From Rhizobium aethiopicum (lineage in GTDB: Bacteria; Pseudomonadota; Alphaproteobacteria; Rhizobiales; Rhizobiaceae), in assembly GCF_014197535.1 (NCBI RefSeq), contig NZ_JACIFV010000005.1, forward strand, positions 186,001 to 250,000: 64,000 nucleotides of DNA, given 5' to 3'. Shown one piece after another: positions 16,407 to 25,556 of the stretch. The notes beneath the pieces were generated by a model that saw only the letters and a program-made list of their open reading frames with translations, was not told the DNA's origin and searched no databases. Position numbers and translations under genes: made by a program. The number at the start of each line of letters is the position of its first letter. Within the stretch, counting starts at the first letter, position 1.

Positions 16407-16630
16407 GAGAGACTATATCATACAGGCAGATGAAAGTAGGATTCAATTCGGAGCCGCCTCGGTACTATCGCGGCCGCCAGGTGAGTTGATATCGCTGAAC
16501 GAGCCGAGGAGAGCCCACGCCTCTCGCCCCGTGACCTAGTAGCTCCGCAACGAGAATTATATGGTTGCGTGGCACCGCGTTAGCCGCTTTCGCCTTGGAT
16601 AAGGCACAATAGAGGCGCATGTTGGCATAT

Positions 16631-16708
16631 CGGCAGCCAATGAAACGGGCGCTACCGATCAAGGGGTGGCTCCCTTCGCCCCAATCAAGGGAGGACAAGA
16701 TGTCTTCC
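16631..16708 (+). promoter_or_regulatory. Structured leader copy 4 (pseudoknot-type RNA element)
   Basis: P1 pairs CGGCAGC (16631-16637) with GCTACCG (16651-16657), one mismatch in seven. The 13-nt loop ends in GGGC (16647-16650), able to pair with GCCC (16678-16681). P2 is AAGGG/CCCTT (16661-16676). AGGGAGGA and ATG (16700) follow, with UCUUCC as codons 2-3. The loop segment CAATG is the same as in copy 2. Confidence 0.78.
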
Positions 16709-16822
16709 ACCTTCAAGCACCCTTCCCATATCGCGGCATATGGCGACTTCTTATTCAGGGCTTCCATCCTGGCGAGCTTCGCCGTCATCATCAGTTTAAT
16801 TTTGAGAGGCTGGTTATGGTAG
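16700..16822 (+). CDS. Leader-controlled small membrane peptide, 40 aa
   Basis: A 40-residue frame starting MSSTFKHPSHIAAYGDFLFR and ending in one hydrophobic segment (ILASFAVIISLIL) that could span the membrane. It uses structured leader copy 4 and the same ATG-UCU-UCC start as the other leader genes, but the rest is unrelated to them. Its stop overlaps the start of the next gene by 7 bases, so the second gene is likely translated by coupling. Too short for a family call; the leader and the overlap are the evidence that it is real. Confidence 0.5.
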   Translation: MSSTFKHPSHIAAYGDFLFRASILASFAVIISLILRGWLW

Positions 16823-17109
16823 TAATCATCACAACCGGAATTCCGACGAAACGCGACGAGAATTGGCGGCTCCGGTCCATCCTCAAGCGCGCGGACTACG
16901 CGACGACAGATCTCGTTGCTTCAGAACATGGCGACCATCACGAAGAGGTGATGATGATACGGCGCATCAAGGCGGCGACGATTCCCGCGCCCGCCTACCC
17001 CTCTTCGAGACGGCGGAAGCTGCATGCCGATCCTGAGGCTTTGGCATCATGGGAAAACGAAGGGGGCGCCACGCGAGATGTGGACGCGCCTACGGACAAG
17101 AAGAATTGA
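16816..17109 (+). CDS. Hypothetical protein, 97 aa, coupled to the 40-aa peptide
   Basis: Starts MVVIITTGIPTKRDENWRLR at an ATG that overlaps the previous stop; GAGAGG lies 7 nt upstream. The body contains EHGDHHEEVMMIRRIK and a charged C-terminus with W.NEGGA. No domain recognised, no signal peptide. Overlap with the membrane peptide suggests joint translation under leader copy 4. Confidence 0.55.
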   Translation: MVVIITTGIPTKRDENWRLRSILKRADYATTDLVASEHGDHHEEVMMIRRIKAATIPAPAYPSSRRRKLHADPEALASWENEGGATRDVDAPTDKKN

Positions 17110-17502
17110 TGACCCGCGAGGCAATTGAGCATGGAATGCCGGATTGGCGATCAGGCTCGGTGGTCGAAAGCCCAGCCCCTCTTAGTCTTTGGTGATGCTG
17201 AAATTCTGCCCATGTTGCAAAGACCTGCAGCGATCATGCCGTCGCAGGCGTGATGTCCGCATGCTGTCGCATTGCTCCAGCTCGGAAAGAGGTGATCGAG
17301 CGATTTCCGGTTCACCGACTTCATTCGGAGTTAGGACGGCATGTGCGTAGGTCCTTTTACGTCCTTCTGGCCCTGATGATTGAACCTGGAAAGAGATGAT
17401 TGCGAAAAATCACCACATTGGGACGCACAGGTCTGACCGCTTTCTCCTCATCCCACAATATTCAGTTTGCCAGCCGTATCGATTAGGCGCATGGTAGGTC
17501 TT
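17110..17502. other. Intergenic stretch, nothing recognised
   Basis: About 390 bases with no supported gene on either strand. It lies upstream of leader copy 5 and presumably contains its promoter, but I cannot point to a convincing -35/-10 pair. Confidence 0.45.
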
Positions 17503-17584
17503 CAGTAGCTGTTTCTCAGGGCGCTACTGCGTGGAGGTCGGTTTCTGCCTTCGCCCCAAATTGAAGGAGGACAACATGTCTTCC
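17503..17584 (+). promoter_or_regulatory. Structured leader copy 5 (pseudoknot-type RNA element)
   Basis: P1 is a perfect 7-bp stem: CAGTAGC (17503-17509) with GCTACTG (17523-17529). The 13-nt loop ends in GGGC (17519-17522), able to pair with GCCC (17553-17556). P2 is GAGGT/GCCTT (17534-17551, with G-U pairs). AAGGAGG and ATG (17576) follow, then UCUUCC. Compared with copy 2, position 4 of P1 changes from C-G to T-A, a compensatory change. Confidence 0.8.
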
Positions 17585-17875
17585 AATCTCAACATGTCTG
17601 TGCGGACCTCTGACCTGGCTGTATTGCAGGGCGTCCTTGACGACGCAGGATACGATTGCACAAGCAGCCTTGCAGACCCGAAACATTACAACGTTGCCGT
17701 CAGACTGCTGTTCAAGCTTTATCACGACGGAATGACCTCGCCCGCCGCCCTCTCTATCGAACTCAGCCGGCACTTCGGAAAAACACCACTGTCCTCGAAA
17801 TCATCCGCGGAGTTCGAAAACAATCGCAAGCGGATTCAGGGTATCCGTTCAGCCGTTAAAGGCCGTGTTGGGTAA
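17576..17875 (+). CDS. Leader-controlled small protein, 99 aa (family with 12140 and 13429)
   Basis: Starts MSSNLNMSVRTSDLAVLQGV. It follows the family pattern of 12140-12421 closely: DL.VLQGVLDDAGYD, then YNVAVRLLFKLYHDGMTSPA, L..EL.RHFG, and R.RIQG near the end, finishing with a short basic tail. Predicted helical and soluble. Strong AAGGAGG embedded in leader copy 5. Function unknown. Three paralogues with the same leader within 6 kb, one inverted, indicate local duplication with selection to keep the leader. Confidence 0.72.
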   Translation: MSSNLNMSVRTSDLAVLQGVLDDAGYDCTSSLADPKHYNVAVRLLFKLYHDGMTSPAALSIELSRHFGKTPLSSKSSAEFENNRKRIQGIRSAVKGRVG

Positions 17876-18170
17876 CTTCTCGCAAAGCTCATTCGACGAA
17901 GGCCTTACCAACGCGATGGAGGGTTGCATGCCGGCGCCGTTCGAACAGCTAGACGACCTTCTCATCGCCCCCGGCGCAAGCGTCGGAGGCGCAGGAAGTC
18001 GTTGACTCTCCGTGCCATGAACTACCTGCAGCGAAAGTGCACACGGCGCCGGATTGCGCCGGCGGTCCAAGCCGTTCACTCAAGACCTTGCTGCTGCGCT
18101 TGCGAAACCATAATGCGCAACAGCCCGCCGGGAAGCGGCACAATAATGGGCACCGTCAGAGGAGGCTAGA

Positions 18171-18482
18171 ATGCCAGAAGCACCAAACGAATTTGCGGCC
18201 AGTCCAAACGGAGACAAATGGTATCTCGAACATAACGAAACAGCGAACCAGCATACTGTCATCCATCGCGCCAACGATGCCTCCGGCGGCACTGTGACGA
18301 GATGGCCGATTTCGAGCTTTCTGGAGCACTTCGGCGATCATCCGCAAGGTCAGGCTCTTCGCGAGGCATTGCACGATGCTGGATCAGCTGAGCAGGAAGT
18401 ACCGAGTGAACATACGCCCGTTGTGCAGAAACTGGTGACTTCTTTCCCTTGGTCCCGCAAAACGCAACACGTTGAGGATTGA
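18171..18482 (+). CDS. Hypothetical protein, 103 aa (PNGD-W family of rhizobia)
   Basis: A small soluble protein with EFAASPNGDKWYLEHNE, HTVIHRANDASGGTVTRWPI and FLEHFGDHPQGQALREAL. The PNGD.W...., H.AN..SGG and P..QALR pattern is shared by many rhizobial plasmid proteins of unknown function. AGAGGAGG precedes the ATG. A truncated relative is at 10233-10301. It is the last gene of the island on this strand. Confidence 0.72.
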   Translation: MPEAPNEFAASPNGDKWYLEHNETANQHTVIHRANDASGGTVTRWPISSFLEHFGDHPQGQALREALHDAGSAEQEVPSEHTPVVQKLVTSFPWSRKTQHVED

Positions 18483-18629
18483 GTACGCTCTCACTTACCT
18501 GAAAGGGTAGCCCCACGGGCGGTCTCAGGCTCGGCATATGCAAACGATGTCAGCAGGGTCGTCGAAAAATTACTGGCGCGGTCCTTGACGAGGACCTCCG
18601 TCCACTCGTCTGTACCCCTTCAAGCAGAC

Positions 18630-18830
18630 TGAAGATTGCCAGGCCGACATCTTGCCGGACTTGTCGTCATGCTCCAAGTCGTAGCCGTTCTTCTGGCCTT
18701 TGACGATTTCGCGCACGCCAGCGCGTTCCACGGCAGAAATATGGACGAACGCGTCCCGGCCGCCGTTGTCAGGCTGAATGAAACCGAGCTCATTAGTGGA
18801 ATTGAACAGATCCGGCGTCCGCCTCGCAAG
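18630..18830 (-). pseudogene. Decayed cold-shock gene
   Basis: The minus-strand frame reads LFNSTNELGFIQPDNGGRDA, then [12 protein letters not shown] and GYDLEHDDKSGKMSA. This matches the CspA at 7664 ([15 protein letters not shown]) but the start codon region is lost, the RNP1 motif KGFGFI has become NELGFI, and a frameshift after GKMSA moves the expected ending (GNLQSA) into another frame. It lies next to the right thiE copy, as the intact csp lies near the left one. Confidence 0.78.
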
Positions 18831-18932
18831 CAAACGGAGCAACCGAAAAGTCGAATTTCGTGAGGTAGTTGAGTATATGGATAATACCCGCGCCGGCAGG
18901 ATCGAAGGCTTCCCCGTTGCCGGCGGGATGTA

Positions 18933-19559
18933 TCAACCTTCATCCTCATTCGCGCGCCGCCACGGCGCGGTTGCGGCCAGCCATTGCCGCGTGCGGGCCT
19001 CGGGATCCGCGTTGCGGGTGATATCGGTGACCACGGCAGCACCATCGGCGCCTTTTTCCAGCACCAGCGGCGCGCGTTCGGCAGTGATCCCCCCAATGGC
19101 GACGAGCGGTATCGCGCCGACGCGCCGGCGCCAGTCCGCAACACGTTCAATGCCTTGCGGCGCCCATTTCATCTGTTTGAGAATCGTCGGCCAGACCGGT
19201 CCGAGCGCAACGTAATCCGGCTCTGCCGCCAGCGCCGTCTCCAGCTCCGCTATGTCGTGGGTGGATAGGCCGAGCTTCAGGCCGGCGCGACGAATGGCAT
19301 TCCTGTCGGCGGCCATCAGGTCTTCCTGCCCGAGATGAATGAAGTCGCATCCTTCATCGATCGCCAGCTTCCAATGGTCATTGACGACCAATTGGCAACC
19401 TGCTGCCGCACAGGCAGCCTTCGAACGCCGGATCTCCGCGCGAAGCACGGAGTCCGGACAATCCTTGATGCGCAGCTGGACGAGTTTGACGCCGAGTGGC
19501 ACGAGACGCTCGACCCATTCGGCGCTGTCGACGATGAGATAGAAGGGGTCTAGCTTCAT
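18933..19559 (-). CDS. thiE: Thiamine phosphate synthase ThiE, 208 aa
   Basis: Joins HMP-pyrophosphate and the carboxythiazole phosphate to give thiamine phosphate in the cytoplasm. TIM-barrel protein of normal size with LVQLRIKD near the N-terminus, [21 protein letters not shown] and [13 protein letters not shown], all familiar from the ThiE family. It overlaps thiG by 4 bases (ATGA) and is the last gene of the operon, so it is under the thiC riboswitch. A frameshifted copy lies at 4606-5227. Confidence 0.95.
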   Translation of the reverse strand: MKLDPFYLIVDSAEWVERLVPLGVKLVQLRIKDCPDSVLRAEIRRSKAACAAAGCQLVVNDHWKLAIDEGCDFIHLGQEDLMAADRNAIRRAGLKLGLSTHDIAELETALAAEPDYVALGPVWPTILKQMKWAPQGIERVADWRRRVGAIPLVAIGGITAERAPLVLEKGADGAAVVTDITRNADPEARTRQWLAATAPWRRANEDEG

Positions 19560-19671
19560 GAGAAGACTGCCTTGCCGATGACGGGGGTGGATGGGACGGC
19601 GATGTCGCGTGGCTCCAGCGGTATGGCCCCATGCGCCAGGCGGCCGGCATCGATCGCAAGCGCGAAGGCCT
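18935..19671 (-). repeat. Direct repeat, right copy: thiG 3' end plus thiE
   Basis: The functional counterpart of 4598-5338, same orientation. Here thiG continues intact upstream, so this is the ancestral arrangement and the left copy is the derived one. The pair delimits the small-gene island. Confidence 0.9.
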
Positions 19672-20329
19672 CGGCAATGCTGGCGGGATCTCCGGCGCCG
19701 GCAACGGCAGTGTTGAGGAGAACGGCATCATAACCGTACTCCATGACGGTGGCGGCGTGAGACGGGCGGCCGATGCCGGCATCGATAATCAGCGGCACAT
19801 CCGGAAAGTGCGCCCGGAACGATCGCAGCGCCATCGGGTTCAGCGGCCCTTGAGCGGAACCGATCGGCGCGCACCAGGGCATCAGAACACGGCAGCCGGC
19901 ATCCAGCAGCCTTTCGGCGACGACAAGGTCGTCGGTCGTATAGGGGAAGACCTGAAAGCCCTCGCCGGTCAGGATGCGGGCCGCTTCGACAAGGCCGAAG
20001 ACGTCAGGCTGCAACGTATCGTGATGACCGATGACTTCGAGCTTGATCCAGTCGGTGCGGAAGACGTCGCGCGCCATCTTCGCCGTCAACACGGCCTCCT
20101 GCACGCTGTGACATCCGGCCGTATTCGGCAGCACTTGCACGCCAAGCTCGCGGATTAGGTCGAAGAAGGCGCCGCCTGCTTTGCCGCCGGCGGCTTCGCG
20201 GCGAAGCGAAACGGTGACGATCTCGGTCTTCGAGCGCTTGACCGCCTCTGCAAGCACAGCTGGAGACGGATAGCGGGCGGTGCCGAGCAGCAGTCGGGAG
20301 CGGACTTCAACACCATAAAGTTTCAGCAT
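19556..20329 (-). CDS. thiG: Thiazole synthase ThiG, 257 aa
   Basis: Forms the thiazole ring from deoxyxylulose phosphate, dehydroglycine and ThiS thiocarboxylate. Family sequence is clear: [20 protein letters not shown], an IKLEVI strand carrying the Schiff-base lysine, and [16 protein letters not shown] and [20 protein letters not shown] with the phosphate-binding Gly residues. Normal length. It follows thiS by 1 base and overlaps thiE. The last ~40 codons are also present, orphaned, next to the thiE pseudogene. Confidence 0.95.
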   Translation of the reverse strand: MLKLYGVEVRSRLLLGTARYPSPAVLAEAVKRSKTEIVTVSLRREAAGGKAGGAFFDLIRELGVQVLPNTAGCHSVQEAVLTAKMARDVFRTDWIKLEVIGHHDTLQPDVFGLVEAARILTGEGFQVFPYTTDDLVVAERLLDAGCRVLMPWCAPIGSAQGPLNPMALRSFRAHFPDVPLIIDAGIGRPSHAATVMEYGYDAVLLNTAVAGAGDPASIAEAFALAIDAGRLAHGAIPLEPRDIAVPSTPVIGKAVFS

Positions 20330-20330
20330 C

Positions 20331-20528
20331 TCAGCCTCCTTGCATGGGTGAGAGAATTTCGATGCGGTCGCGTTCGCCGAGCCTGAAATCGCCGCGGTCC
20401 TCGCGGTGCACCAGCTCGCCGTTGACAGCGGTTGCCAGCCATTCGCCTTCGTAGTCGAGAGCGAGAAGAAGATCTGCGAGCGTCGCGGCCGCGACCTCCT
20501 GTTCCTCGCCGTTTATGATGAAGGTCAT
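20331..20528 (-). CDS. thiS: Sulfur-carrier protein ThiS, 65 aa
   Basis: Ubiquitin-fold carrier that is thiocarboxylated at its C-terminus and donates sulfur to ThiG. The sequence [20 protein letters not shown] leads to [14 protein letters not shown] and ends with the obligatory Gly-Gly (SPMQGG). Overlaps thiO by 4 bases and abuts thiG. The activating ThiF is not in the window and must be encoded elsewhere. Confidence 0.95.
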   Translation of the reverse strand: MTFIINGEEQEVAAATLADLLLALDYEGEWLATAVNGELVHREDRGDFRLGERDRIEILSPMQGG

Positions 20529-21511
20529 GAGGCCCTCCTTTCCGAGTGCTTGCCTTCTCCAAGAAGAAGCCGCGCCACCTCGCCTGCCATGGCCGGCGCC
20601 AGCAGAAAACCGTGGCGGTAGAGGCCGTTGACATGGACCGTGCGCCCCTCCTGCGTCACACGCGGCAGATTGTCGGGATAAGCCGGCCGCACGCCTGCGC
20701 CGGTTTCCGTAACCCGTGCCTCGCCGAAGGCAGGATTGAGGGTATAGGCGGCATTCAGCAACTCCATCAGCGAACGCGCGGTGATCGGGCCGGTATCGTC
20801 ACTTTCGATCATCGTCGCCCCGATCATGAAACGATTTCTTTCGCGCGGCACGATATAGATCGGATGGCGCGGATGCAGCAGGCGAACGGGGCGAGAGAGA
20901 GTCACTTCGTTCGTTTCGACGCAGAGCATCTCTCCGCGAACGCCGCGCAAGCCGGGCAGAAGGCCGATCTGAGCAGCCCCGGTGCAGTCGATCACGCGAT
21001 CGTAAGAGGCAAGGTCAGCATCGCCCGTGGCGCCGAATGTGAGACGCATGCGGGCTTCCTCAAGTCCGGCGGCGAGCCCCGAGAGCGCTTGGCGCGGATC
21101 GAGATGCGCTTCCTGCCGGAAGAACAATGCCCTGCGGAAGCGGCCGGCGAGATCCGGTTCAAGAGCCGCGATCGCCGGCTCGTCCAGCCATTCCCATCCG
21201 CTTGTCCGGCGACAAAAGCGGTCGAGCTCACCGGCATCGCGCCCGGCCGCCACGACAAGCGTTCCCCGGCGATGGATATGGCCGGGCAGTGCTGCCTCCC
21301 ACCAATCGGCGGCCAGACGGCCGAGCGCCAGGACCGGCTCCTCCGCGCTTTCCCGTTCGCACCATGGGGCCAGCATGCCGCCGGCAAAGCCGGAAGCGCC
21401 GGCGCCGACCGTGCCGGCGTGCTCAGCGATGCTGACCTGCAAACCATGCCGGTAGAGCTGCCAGGCAACGGTGAGGCCGGCAACGCCGGCCCCCTTGACG
21501 AGAATATGCAT
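20525..21511 (-). CDS. thiO: Glycine oxidase ThiO, about 328 aa
   Basis: FAD-dependent oxidase that supplies dehydroglycine for ThiG. N-terminal Rossmann motif KGAGVAGLTVAWQL (GxGxxG), then GAGASGFAGGMLAPWCE, and a C-terminal ETGAGVRPAYPDNLP and NGLYRHGFLLAPAMA typical of the glycine-oxidase/DAO family. Three ATGs in a row overlap the thiC stop; I prefer 21511 because the GGAG in the thiC tail is then 7 nt away. The size fits rhizobial ThiO (327 aa in R. etli as I recall). Confidence 0.93.
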   Translation of the reverse strand: MHILVKGAGVAGLTVAWQLYRHGLQVSIAEHAGTVGAGASGFAGGMLAPWCERESAEEPVLALGRLAADWWEAALPGHIHRRGTLVVAAGRDAGELDRFCRRTSGWEWLDEPAIAALEPDLAGRFRRALFFRQEAHLDPRQALSGLAAGLEEARMRLTFGATGDADLASYDRVIDCTGAAQIGLLPGLRGVRGEMLCVETNEVTLSRPVRLLHPRHPIYIVPRERNRFMIGATMIESDDTGPITARSLMELLNAAYTLNPAFGEARVTETGAGVRPAYPDNLPRVTQEGRTVHVNGLYRHGFLLAPAMAGEVARLLLGEGKHSERRAS

Positions 21512-21513
21512 CA

Positions 21514-23566
<2,053 letters not shown>

Positions 23567-23693
23567 GAATGCTCGGCATCAAAGACCGGAGTGGCCCTGA
23601 TGTCAAGCCAACGCTCACGCGTTCTCATCCGGACCGTTTGAGTCGGCCGCCTCGAGCTGTAGGAGGTGCTGATCGGTACGCCTCGCGCCAGCA

Positions 23694-24335
23694 ATGGCCA
23701 GAACAGCATCGCATATCCTCATCCAGCTGCGCGAACGTCAGATCGCCGTTGAAAAGGTCGAGACTTATAAATTGCAGGAAGCAGCGGCGATTCAGGAGCG
23801 CACATTGCGCGAGAAGGAAGCGCTCGCCGAACAGCAGGCCAAGATCACGACGTCGGCGCTCACCATCGAGATCAGCCAGAACGAAGGCAAGGCGCAACTC
23901 GCCCGCACCCGCCAGCAGGCAGAGACCATTCAGGTCACCGCCAAGGTCGAAGCGGAAAAGGTCCGGCTCGCCGGCCTCGGTGAGGCCGACCGGATCAGGG
24001 CGATCGCACTTGCAGATGCCGAGCGTATCAAGGCGACCGGCCTTGCCGATGCCCAGAAGGTACGCGCCGTCGGTCTGGTGGAAGCCGAGGCCACCGAGAA
24101 GAAGGTCGCGGCCTTCGGCGGTCCGGACTATCAGCTCCACTCGCAGGTGCTGATGCGCTTTGCCGAAGCGATTGAAAACGGCAAGCTGCCGCTCGTGCCG
24201 CAGATCCAGATCGCCGGTGCCGGCGGCGACAAGGGCGGCGCCAACGGCCTGGTGGAAATGATGCTGTCGATGCTGGTCGCTGACCGGCTTGGACGACAGG
24301 GTGCCCCGGCTATGGTGCCAGCGCCGGCCGAATAA
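23694..24335 (+). pseudogene. C-terminal part of a flotillin-like protein (N-terminus lost)
   Basis: The frame encodes the coiled-coil Glu/Ala-rich half of a flotillin/SPFH protein (ERTLREKEALAEQQAKITTS, AEKVRLAGLGEADRIRAIAL, ATEKKVAAFGGPDYQL) and its family-typical end with GLVEMMLSMLVADRL. The membrane anchor and SPFH domain, about 300 residues at the N-terminus, are missing: sequence upstream belongs to the thi leader. There is no good ribosome-binding site. A protein of 213 aa could be made from an internal start but would lack the membrane part. Its 3' end is repeated at 32039. Confidence 0.78.
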
Positions 24336-24374
24336 CATTGATTGTGGATGGGCCGGTCATGCCGGCCCATTTTT
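24087..24374 (+). repeat. Direct repeat, left copy: flotillin 3' end plus terminator
   Basis: About 288 bases starting at CACCGAGAAGAA and running through the stop codon and the terminator hairpin recur at 32039-32326 in the same orientation, with a scattering of substitutions and small indels. The two copies bracket exactly the gra catabolic cluster and one small gene. Confidence 0.88.
24348..24374 (+). terminator. Rho-independent terminator after the flotillin fragment
   Basis: ATGGGCCGG/CCGGCCCAT forms a strong stem with a 3-nt loop (TCA), followed by TTTTTC. It ends transcription from the flotillin side just before the convergent gra operon. The same hairpin with altered loop (TTCCG region) lies at 32300-32325. 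Confidence 0.85.
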
Positions 24375-24382
24375 CTTCCTGC

Positions 24383-24691
24383 CTAAAACGCTGGTCGGAA
24401 ACTCTCGCGAAGAATTCCGAAAGTGGGCCGCCATTCGAATAGATCGACCCTTGTGTACACGCCGGAGCCGACGAAGGGGTCTCCCGCGCTGAACGCCTCG
24501 AACTCGGCCAGCGTTTCGACTTCCGCAATTACGACGGCGGTAGAAGCCCTGCCCTCGGCCGGCGGTGCAGACGGGCCGGAAAGCATGATGCGGATCGCCG
24601 CGCCGCGCAGATAGGCCTTGTGTTCCTCGATCAATCGGGAACGTTCGGCCGCCCTGCCGGGGTCGCATACGGCATAGCGGACAACGATCAT
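24383..24691 (-). CDS. graE: YciI-like protein GraE, 102 aa
   Basis: A YCII-domain protein (ferredoxin-like fold) with MIVVRYAVCDPGRAAERSRL, IEEHKAYLRGAAIRIMLSGP and a GDPFV.SGVY pattern; the His in EEH is the usual conserved one. It is the last gene of the leftward gra operon and overlaps graB by 4 bases. In the gra cluster of Rhizobium sp. MTP-10005 (order graRDAFCBEK, from memory) a small gene of unknown role occupies this place; the symbol is assigned by position. Confidence 0.78.
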   Translation of the reverse strand: MIVVRYAVCDPGRAAERSRLIEEHKAYLRGAAIRIMLSGPSAPPAEGRASTAVVIAEVETLAEFEAFSAGDPFVGSGVYTRVDLFEWRPTFGILRESFRPAF

Positions 24692-25536
24692 TGTTTATTC
24701 CAGACCGGCGTCAGCACGAAATCGAAATCGGAGCGCCAGACCGTCGGACGATCGATACGCTCGAAAGGCGCGACCAGGCTGTTTTTGACACCAAACACCG
24801 TATCGGATTCCAGATAGGGATCGTTGCCGACAAAAGTGTGGGTTACGAGCTTCTGATAACCTGGAGCCGTGATCAGGTAGTGGGTATGGGCGGGACGGTA
24901 GGGATGGCGGCCGAGCGAGGCCAGCATCTGGCCGACCGGACCGTCATCCGGGATCGGATAGGAGACCGGCTTGATGCCGACGAAGCTATAGGCGCCATCT
25001 GCACCGGTGATGAAAATGCCCCGGTTGTTCCATTTCGGCTGGATATCCGGCTGCTGGACGTCGTAGAAGCCATCGGCATTATCCGACCATACGTCGATCC
25101 GGGCTCCCTCGATCGGATGAGCATCGAGATCCAGCACTCGCCCGATGAAGAGGCAAGTCTCACCCTTGCCGTCGAGCGAGATGTTTTCGCCCATCTGGCG
25201 GACGGGCGCCCCTTCGATATGAAACGGTCCAAACACGGTATTTTCCGTGGCGCCCGGCGGACGCCGGTTATTGATCGCATCCACCAGCATCGAGAAACCC
25301 AGCGTATCGCTGAGCAGGATGAATTCCTGTCGCTGGTCATGACAGAGATGGCCGGTCCGGGTCAGGAAGCGTATGGCCAGCTCCCATTCCTCCTGGGTCA
25401 GGCTGATATCCTTGGCAAAGGCATGCAAATGCTTGACAAGCGACGCCATGACTTCGGCCAGACGTGGATTGATGTCCGGCCCCATCCGCGTGTTGACGGC
25501 TTCCGCGGATCTCTCTTCGCTGAAATATTCAGGCAC
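24688..25536 (-). CDS. graB: Hydroxyquinol 1,2-dioxygenase GraB, 282 aa
   Basis: Intradiol Fe(III) dioxygenase that opens hydroxyquinol (1,2,4-trihydroxybenzene) to maleylacetate. Visible are the family N-terminal helices (LAEVMASLVKHLHAFAKDIS), TENTVFGPFHIEGAP, and the iron-ligand region with Tyr in DGFYDVQ, Tyr in KPVSYPIPDDGPVG and His residues in RPAHTHYLI. GTG start with AGGAGGAGGG directly upstream. Catechol dioxygenase is an alternative by family alone; the neighbouring maleylacetate reductase and resorcinol hydroxylase favour hydroxyquinol. Confidence 0.88.
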   Translation of the reverse strand: MPEYFSEERSAEAVNTRMGPDINPRLAEVMASLVKHLHAFAKDISLTQEEWELAIRFLTRTGHLCHDQRQEFILLSDTLGFSMLVDAINNRRPPGATENTVFGPFHIEGAPVRQMGENISLDGKGETCLFIGRVLDLDAHPIEGARIDVWSDNADGFYDVQQPDIQPKWNNRGIFITGADGAYSFVGIKPVSYPIPDDGPVGQMLASLGRHPYRPAHTHYLITAPGYQKLVTHTFVGNDPYLESDTVFGVKNSLVAPFERIDRPTVWRSDFDFVLTPVWNKQ

Positions 25537-25556
25537 GTGGCCCTCCTCCTAACGCG

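Noticed and set aside
17929..18006. 25-codon frame with GGAGGG before its ATG (MPAPFEQLDDLLIAPGASVG...)
   Set aside because: Too short to judge and without a homologue in the window; it may be the tip of a lost gene but cannot be called.
18140..18171. GGGCACCG before GAGGAGG at the 18171 gene, similar to leader copy 3
   Set aside because: Only a 3-bp P1 could form, and hairpin P2 and the GCCC are missing.
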